Shown here in pieces: positions 56,870-64,000 of a stretch of 64,000 bases of DNA (the stretch's first letter is position 1; each line of letters begins with the position of its first letter). Position numbers and translations under genes: made by a program. Origin of the DNA: Paraspadella gotoi. Taxonomy: Eukaryota > Chaetognatha. The DNA lies in NCBI GenBank assembly GCA_051294375.1, contig JBJCIZ010000239.1, positions 663,178-727,177 on the forward strand, given 5' to 3'. Under the pieces are notes generated by a model, which saw nothing but the letters and a program-made list of their open reading frames with translations, was not told the origin of the DNA and ran no database searches.

Positions 56870-57850
56870 AAAATAGGACAAACGCAAAGAACGAAAGCAG
56901 AAAAAAAAAACGAAATAATATATAATAACTAAAGCGAAACGAAGTATGCGTTATTTGCTCTCTGATACCTGACTTTAGAAACTGCTTTGTCAAATGACTC
57001 CACAAATTAATAATGTAATGCACACAACAAGCATTTACAAATCAGTTTCCAAAGTACATACTTATGACTTATTCAGAATATTGGAAACTCATTTAATCAA
57101 CGTGAAAGCACAAGTCTAACGTTACCTGTTAACGTTCACCAAATTAAGAGAACCAAATTTGCGGGTGCGCCATCTTTAGTTTTCTCACCGACAGAACGCC
57201 GCTCTCCGACGCATCCTCTTAAACTTAAACCCGAGCTTCGTGCTTTCTTCCGGACTTTTTCTCTCAATCCCTCTCGTCCCTTTAAAAGCGCCGTCGTTCA
57301 CAGTTACAACCGCTCCCCTAACTGCCACGCCCCTCTCTAGAATTCTTCCCCAGGCGCCCATTACCAACTCACGTTTTAGGCCGATCGCGGAATTCGTCCT
57401 ATCGCCTCCTACAAACGGTGTTCTTTAAAAGGCCGATCGAATTTTTTTTTTTTTTTTTTTTTGGACCTTTTTTTTTTAGTTGAACACGGAGGCACTCATC
57501 AAGGCGCTTTTGGTCCTATTATACTGTATTATTGTATATCCTAGTTATAAGCATGTAAAATTTCAGTAAGAACAGTCCGACAGTGTAGTAAGATGATGTA
57601 TCATGCGATACTTCAAGACACATATAATCTGTACTATAGTATTCTATAATTTTAATACATGACATTCGTATTAATTATATTTGGAATATTGTCAGAGGCT
57701 TGATTCACATTTTGCATTAATGTATTGTTTTTTTTTTTGTTATTTTGTAATAGGGATTTCATCCTTAAACCAACTTCTTCATACAGAAGAGAGATCGTTA
57801 ATATATGATATTGAAGAGACAGTAATTATTGATAAGTGTTAATGACAGAA
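56870..57850. other. AT-rich intergenic DNA, no gene seen
   Basis: No plausible coding frame. There is a long T homopolymer near 57,440-57,475. Confidence 0.6.
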
Positions 57851-57884
57851 CCGTTCAATATAAGCAGTCCCTGAGCTTCGGATC

Positions 57885-58076
57885 AGGCTGTAACACACCA
57901 TGTTACAGGCGGGTTAAGCGCCCCGTCCCTCTTAACTGCCGGACCCCGGACCTTTGGTTTGGGAGGCGAGTGACTTGCCTCCGGCACCATGGCCGCTTAT
58001 GAACGGTTGGTGGATTTTAGTCCACCATAATATGAAATTGGTACAACCAATATAAAAATATCCATTCATTCACATC
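57885..58076 (-). repeat. Probable tRNA-derived SINE fragment (minus strand)
   Basis: The minus strand reads GGAGGCAAGTCACTCGCCTCC and GGTCCGGGGTCCGGCAG, resembling the anticodon arm and T arm of a tRNA-like SINE head with a damaged B box. Next to it lies a TGGTGGA/TCCACCA hairpin (58,009-58,028). The phrase GAAATTGGTACAACCAATAT, shared with the dispersed repeat at 35,955 and 58,280, follows. Confidence 0.4.
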
Positions 58077-58279
58077 TCGAACAAAACCTCGTTCGTTTTT
58101 AAAATCGGGCTAATAAACAAATGATTTTTCGCTTTACGAAGTTTTTATTTGTTACCGAATTCCGATCCAATAAAAAAAAATTAAAGATTTTTTTTGAAAA
58201 TCTATTTCCGTTTTTTGTTAAAGTTTTCGATCTTATAATTCATTATAATTTTTAGGATGAGAAATACTTTTTTTGAAAA

Positions 58280-58445
58280 TGTATATGAAATTGGTACAAA
58301 CAATATAAAAATTATCCATTCATTTAATAATAAAGCTATCTTGCCCACGACTTTGGAAAGGCTTTTGTGTTTAGGGCCTCCATCACTCATACAAGATAAT
58401 AGACATAGCAGGTCCCTGCAATCTTTTCTATCAAGACTCTCACAC
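58280..58445 (+). repeat. Dispersed repeat, copy 2
   Basis: Carries GAAATTGGTACAAACAATAT, CCATTCATTTAATAA, GCTATCTTGCCCACGACTTT and GCAGGTCCCTGCAATC, in the same order as the reverse complement of 35,955-36,119. The phrase CGACTTTGGACAAATAA at 3,205 and 8,895 may be a remnant of the same family. Confidence 0.65.
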
Positions 58446-58449
58446 AGTA

Positions 58450-59130
58450 GAAGCACTAGGAATTAATTTTTTTAATATTTATTTATAGATAGGAAATGTC
58501 AAAACAAGTTTTTTGAATTTGTATTTTTAAAATCATATTCAGATAGCTTATAAAAAGTTGTCTACCCAAGTATAATTCTTTTTTCAATATTTTGATTATA
58601 AGTGGGTGAAAATTGGGAAAACCTTGAAAAAATTATCCCCATCATCATCATCCATGATTTTAGTAGTTTTTGCTCACTTTCAGTAATAAAATATCACAAT
58701 TTTAAAAAGTTGCTAAATTATATTTTTGCCTAACTTTTTGAGCTCTATCAGAATTCAGAATAAATTAAAAAAACTTAAATATCCAAAAATAATTTTAATT
58801 AGCGAATTACTCATCTTCGAAACATTTTTGCTAAAAAAAATATTTTAACATAATAACTAATACCAAGAATTAATTCGTTTAATACTGTTCATTAAAATTT
58901 GAATTTGGTCGTCTACCGCTAGTGGGAGATAAAAAAAATATTGCAGAAAAAATAATCAAGTCATAATATTCAACCTAACTTCGGCTGTAAACTATCTATT
59001 TGCTGCCTTTTGAATTTTCTAATTTCATCCCACTAAAACAAATAATATGAAAATTATATATAATTAAGTAATGGAGGTAATAAAGTATAACTATAAGTTA
59101 CGTTCTTTGGGGGTTCATCCTTCTATAATG
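58450..59130. other. AT-rich intergenic DNA, no gene seen
   Basis: No open frame or repeat structure beyond AT homopolymers was seen. Confidence 0.6.
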
Positions 59131-59133
59131 TGG

Positions 59134-59370
59134 AATACAAATATATTTGATTTAATAATAAGGCTCCCTTAATTAAGAGTAGCCGTTTAAAAAGATATGT
59201 TACAAAATAACAATCCATTAATACTCTCCAAAACACTGTTCAATTTTTTTTTAAAATTAATATACAATATTTGATTTAATAATTAGGCTACCTTAATTAA
59301 GAGTAGCCGTTAAAACATATGTTACGAAATAACAATCATTTAAATACTCTCCGAACTATGTTCAATACAA
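59134..59370. repeat. Tandem duplication of about 120 bp
   Basis: Both copies (about 59,134-59,250 and 59,261-59,370) contain TATTTGATTTAATAA, TTAATTAAGAGTAGCCGTT and ATACTCTCC in the same order, with several substitutions and indels. The copies are clearly diverged. Confidence 0.8.
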
Positions 59371-59649
59371 ATCGATCAATTAATTGTTTGATGATTTTAT
59401 GAAACTTGATTGTTATGAAGTGCTTTAAGTATAAAAAAAAAAGACGGACAAGGTTGAAAAATTTCTGAGAATTCAAGGTATTTTAAAAACGATTGGGTGT
59501 TTACTTAACTTTCTTTATATTCAACTTATTCTGAGGAAAGTTCCTTTATAACATGTACATGGGAAATAAATAAAACAAAAAATACTGCATATGCAAATTA
59601 GATTTTTAGCGTTTGAATTAGTTTCTTCTCGGTGGCTACCATAAGTAAA

Positions 59650-59665
59650 TATTCGAATAGAGAAT

Positions 59666-59727
<62 letters not shown>
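59650..59727. repeat. (GA)n tract
   Basis: Nearly perfect GA dinucleotides. It accounts for the Ser/Leu-rich part of the long minus-strand frame starting at 60,477. Confidence 0.9.
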
Positions 59728-59728
<1 letters not shown>

Positions 59729-60004
59729 TTTCCCATCACGTGACCCACGTAAGCGTCATGATCACGGCTGCTGTGACGAGATTCAGGGATTGACGAAGGC
59801 CGACGATGACGACGACAACGACGACGACAACGACGACGACCCAACGTTCCACGATCACAACACACACCCTGCCACTCTCCTCTCCGGCCACGCCCTTCTT
59901 CCAAACGTCCGGCGTCCGGATTTACGCGGCCGGAATGTCTGTCGACTTTCGTCGCGCTCCGCGGGAGATGGAAGCAGCTGCGGTCCCTGCTCTGCCGGAC
60001 CGAA

Positions 60005-60290
60005 TGTGAGATTGCTGCTGCTTCTGAAGCCGCGCAGAAGATGGCAGCTGGATTCCTCCCACTCGGGATTCCTCCCACGGGATTCTCCCATGGATTCCTC
60101 CGACACGGGATTCCTCCCACACGGGATTTCTCCCGCGGAATTTTCCCATTGCTGCTGCTTCTGAAGCGCGCAGAAGATGGCAGCTGGATTCCTCCCACTC
60201 GGATTCCTCCACGCGGATTCTCCCCATGGGATTTCCTCCACACGGAATTCCTCTCACACGGAATTCCTCCCACACGGGATTCCCACTGAA
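60005..60290. repeat. GGATTCCTCCCACAC minisatellite with a 140-bp higher-order duplication
   Basis: Units of 15-18 bases (GGGATTCCTCCCACAC and variants) repeat about a dozen times. A longer segment starting TTGCTGCTGCTTCTGAAG and running through GAAGATGGCAGCTGGATTCC occurs at about 60,013 and again at 60,150. The 318-codon minus-strand frame through it is Arg/Gly/Ser/Glu-rich repeat translation and changes frame between units. Confidence 0.8.
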
Positions 60291-60479
60291 CCAACATGCT
60301 GCTGAGGCTGCGTTGTTGAGAAGCTGTAGAGAAGGGTTGACATCTAAAGATCATTCGTTTTTGAGAATATTGCGAAAAACTAAAATGAATGTTTTTCGCT
60401 TTTTTTCCCCCCCTTTTCATTTTACTGTAAAAATCCTCTCCAACAGCCTGGAACTTCATTTCAGATTCCGCGGACAATC

Positions 60480-60672
60480 CGGCTAGTTACAAATACAACT
60501 ACAGCGGTATCTCATACTTTTAAAGCTACTCTACTTATTCTTAACCGCTCCAACAGCTCTAATAGTTCCTAAAGCTCATACAGCTCCTACAGCTTCCCGC
60601 TGCTTCTCCCGTGCTGCGCGCGGAGATTCGGATTTATAAGCGGGACCCGAGTTACGGCGAAGTTACGAGGAG

Positions 60673-60713
<41 letters not shown>

Positions 60714-60956
60714 AGACAGAGTCACGCCCTCTTTGGTGGATTAAGTCTTCAATAGAATTCAGGTTTTGCTTTTGGGTTTTTTTTAGAAATTCTCCGTTAT
60801 TCAAATTTAAACTTATACAATAATGTGAGTTAGGTACATTAAAATATTAGCCGTTCAGTTTGTTCGATGAAAAGAGAAAGAAAAATCGAACGCGTTCGAA
60901 CCGAAATAACGACATTTGTAAATGTCACAGTACAGTCCATTTTAAGGAGTAGAGAG

Positions 60957-61009
<53 letters not shown>

Positions 61010-62230
61010 CTGAATGACGAAGAAAATTCAGTTAATTAGAAAATGTTGATTTTTCGTAGTTCTTTTTCCCCCCACCCTCGATAAAATAACACCGTGGCCC
61101 TTAGCAAAGACCCCTTCGGCCTCGCCCACGTTTTCTCTGGCGCCCATCGTCCACAACCCTGCCACGGAGCGACACAACTCCTCTCCGCGCCCACAGTTTT
61201 TGACGCGTCTTCCGTGTTTCGAAAGAAAAGAAAACGACTACTTGAGCCAAAATATCGTCAGAGGGGCAAGAGAGAAGGGCGAGAAGTTGAAAACTTATCT
61301 ATATGCAAATAAGATTCGGAACGAGGCTGTGGAAATCAAAATAAAATGATCAATCAATTATTTTCTTCTTCGTATTCACGAGGGAAAGATAGATATGCTA
61401 GTGGACGATAGAATTTGTGTTAATTGATGTATCGATAACTGATCAGTAATTAATCTGTTAATGCTATTGGTGCTATTTGCGATTATTTGTACCACTGCGA
61501 CCCATGGCCGTCCGGCCCGTCCAAAGCCGATTAAACCGAATTTTGCGATATAACTTATAAAGGAAGGCATCTTTTAAAAGATCTCAAAATGCAAAGTCTT
61601 TATTGTATTTAATTTTAATCCATTGAATTCAGGAAGAATTCGTCAACACTTCCGAATCTGAATCTTAAATTAATCCAAAATGGCGGCCACGCGCGCCTCG
61701 CTTCTCCTTTCCTCTCGAAAAATATCGATGTCCTTTTTCTGCCAAGACCTTTGCGATGTTTGCATCGGTCGTTAAGGTCTGTCGACCAAAGCGGTTGCCA
61801 TGGTGATTTCGATAAATATAAGTTTTAGAGTATGTGAAACGTGGACTTAGATCAATTAGGCGTCAAGTTTTAGGTCAAACCCTTTTAAACGCTGTAACGC
61901 TCTGTAACTTACAGCAATTTAAATATAGATCTTTTTTGAAGTATTATTTTTTCACAAATAACACAGTTAATCGCAAGAATGGACCAGTAGACCAAATGAA
62001 GAAAAACTGATAAGACTGAAAAAGTATTGAAAATAACATTATATTAAATCATAAGACCGTCGACGAACGGACGGAAGAACGGACGAAGGGACGAACGGAC
62101 GAAGCTGTGATGTGAAATGACTGAGTGATAAAAGTGAATTGCCGAGTGAAGGAAAAAAAACTGTGAGATTTATCGGCTTAATTTCGAACGTCCTTTTTTT
62201 TCGGTTTTATTCACGAATACATTTTTTACC
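60480..62230. other. Intergenic DNA with short GA tracts
   Basis: GA tracts at 60,678-60,710 and 60,952-61,004; otherwise no gene is recognised. A GAACGGAC-type stretch is at 62,060-62,100. Confidence 0.6.
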
Positions 62231-62247
62231 ATAGAGGGGGATAGAGG

Positions 62248-62330
<83 letters not shown>
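62230..62330. repeat. (GA)n tract
   Basis: About 50 GA units, nearly perfect, followed after 90 bases by CT tracts at 62,430-62,500, 62,542-62,590 and 62,694-62,745. Confidence 0.9.
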
Positions 62331-62331
<1 letters not shown>

Positions 62332-62439
62332 AGCGGCTTAGTTTACCGGTTGGGAAAAAGAGATTAGGAATGACAGAAGGAGATTCGTTGTCTCTGTTTC
62401 TGAAAAAAAACGTTTATTCTCTTCTCTCTCTCACACACA

Positions 62440-62475
<36 letters not shown>

Positions 62476-62540
62476 CTCTCTCTCCTCTCTCTCTTCTCTC
62501 CCCACGGGATTGAAAGACAAAGATGATAGGTCATCACAAG

Positions 62541-62595
<55 letters not shown>

Positions 62596-62869
62596 CGTAT
62601 CTTCTTCCTCCATGAATTATGCTTATCTTTTTGATCGATAATTATGCGGTAACATTTAGCCTGGATTTCCTTATCTCTCTCCGCCACTTTCTTTCTCTCT
62701 CTCTCTCTCTCTCTCATCACTCTCTTCTCTCTCTCTCTCTCTCTGTTTCTCAGTTTTTCTTTCTCAAAGCCTATCTCAAAGGTTTAATATTTAGTATCAC
62801 TTAATCTTCTGTTTCTTTTGTTTGTTCTTTTTTCAAAAAAAAAATTATTATCAAGCATTACATCTTCAT

Positions 62870-62872
<3 letters not shown>

Positions 62873-62933
<61 letters not shown>
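62873..62933. repeat. (ATC)n trinucleotide tract
   Basis: About 20 perfect ATC units immediately before the GTC-rich minisatellite. Confidence 0.95.
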
Positions 62934-63039
62934 GTCAAGGTCGTTTTCTTTTCGTTTCCTCTTTCGTCTTTATCTCGTCATAATCATCATCGTCTTCGTT
63001 TTTTGACTTCGATTTCTCACGACGTGAGCTTCGTTGTCG

Positions 63040-64000
63040 TCCGTCGTCGTCGTCGTCGTCGTCGTCTTCATCGTCGTTACCCAATCTTCCTTGTCGTCGT
63101 CGTCGTCTCGTCGTTCTTCATCGTCGTTACCATCTTCCTTGTCCGTCGTCATCGTCGTCGTCGTCGTCGTTCATCGTCGTTACCATCTTCTTGTCGTCGT
63201 CAATCGTCGTCGCGTCGTCGTCGTCGTCTCTTCATCGTCGTTACCATCTTCCTTGTCGTCGTCATCGTCGTCGTCGTCGTCGTTCGTCGTCTTCATCGTC
63301 GTTACCATCTTCCTTGTCGTCGTCATCGTTCGTCGTCGTCGTCGTCCGTCTTCATCGTCGTTACCATCTCCTAGTGTCGTTCGTCGTCGTCGTCGTCGTC
63401 GTTCATCGTCGTTACCATCTTCCTTGTCGTCGTCGTCGTCGTCCGTCTTTCATGCGTCGTTACCATCTTCCTTGTCGTCGTCATCGTCGTCGTCGTTCCT
63501 CGTCATCGTCGTTACATCTTCCTTTTCGTCGTCAATCCGTACGTCGTCGTTGCTCGTGTCCGTTCATCTCCTTGTCGTCGTCGTCGTCGTCGTCTCTTAT
63601 CGCTACATTTCCTTGTCGTCGTCGGTCGTCGTCGTCTCGTCTTCTCGTCGTTACTCTTCTCCTTCGTCGTGTCGTCGTCGTCGTCGTCGTCTTCATCGTC
63701 GTTACCATCTTCCTTGTCGTCCGTCTCGTCCGTCGTCGTCCCTTCATCGTCGTTACCATCTTCCTAGTCGTCGTCGTCGTCGTCTCCTTCATCGTCGTTA
63801 CCATCTTCCTTGTCGTCGTCATCGTCGTCGTCGTCGGTCGTCGTCGTTTCATCGTCGTTACCGATCCTTCCTTGTCGTCGTCAAAATCGTCGTCGTCATT
63901 CGTCGTCTTCATCCGTCGTTACCATTCTCCTAGTGTCATCGTCGTCCGTGCGTCGTCGTCTTCATCGTCGTTACCATCTTTCCTTGTGTCGTCATCTTCG
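63040..64000. repeat. Higher-order GTC minisatellite, 48-62-bp unit, running off the window
   Basis: Each unit has a conserved phrase TTCATCGTCGTTACCATCTT followed by CCTTGTCGTCGTC and a variable number of GTC triplets. I count about 17 GTTACCATC-type landmarks. Unit lengths change by one or two bases, so the Ser-rich plus-strand frame and the Thr-rich or Asp-rich minus-strand frames cannot be maintained. Confidence 0.9.

Noticed and set aside
59521-60477. 318-codon minus-strand frame
   Set aside because: It joins a GA tract and a GGATTCCTCCCAC minisatellite. Composition is repeat-driven and no domain is present.
63040-64000. Regularly spaced repeats resembling a CRISPR array
   Set aside because: The spacers are themselves GTC triplets of variable length, there are no cas genes and the context is eukaryotic. 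This is a minisatellite.

Overview
The window looks like repeat-rich, AT-leaning intergenic DNA from an animal (probably invertebrate) genome assembly. The grounds are the absence of operon-like gene packing, the abundant (CT)n/(GA)n and (GAC)n simple repeats, a Ty3/gypsy-type LTR retrotransposon, a Tc1/mariner DNA transposon, tRNA-derived SINE-like pieces and many runs of N. The species cannot be named from the sequence. No complete host protein gene could be supported. Most open frames are translations of CT/GA or GTC/GAC repeats, or shadows of the retrotransposon.

Positions 1-34,700 are a mosaic of nested duplications. An older unit (2,333-8,111) recurs at 8,112 to about 12,750. An 8.7-kb segment is present twice head to tail (9,978-18,655 and 18,656-27,374), and a third partial copy follows until a 697-base gap. 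From 28,809 much of the same material returns inverted, and part of that inverted copy is itself duplicated (from about 32,046 and again from 33,387). Inside these units lie dead fragments of a gypsy-type integrase. The pattern of one-base differences suggests that some of the duplication may come from assembly rather than biology.

Positions 34,700-44,750 hold simple repeats, minisatellites, a dispersed repeat built on a 30-bp near-palindrome, a tRNA-derived SINE-like element and a few weak exon candidates. Positions 44,757-53,412 are the best-defined part of the window. A Tc1/mariner-like transposon, with perfect 24-bp terminal inverted repeats and flanking TA dinucleotides, has its transposase split in the region of the N-terminal helix-turn-helix by a young 7.8-kb gypsy-like LTR retrotransposon on the minus strand. 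That element has very short near-identical LTRs, an adjacent tRNA primer site and a single 1,972-codon frame carrying protease, reverse transcriptase, RNase H and integrase. Between RNase H and integrase is an unusual extra region that resembles an OTU-type cysteine protease fold lacking its catalytic residues. The gag end is broken by frameshifts.

Positions 53,413-64,000 return to dispersed repeats, purine- or pyrimidine-rich tracts and minisatellites. They end in a higher-order GTC-rich minisatellite that runs off the window.
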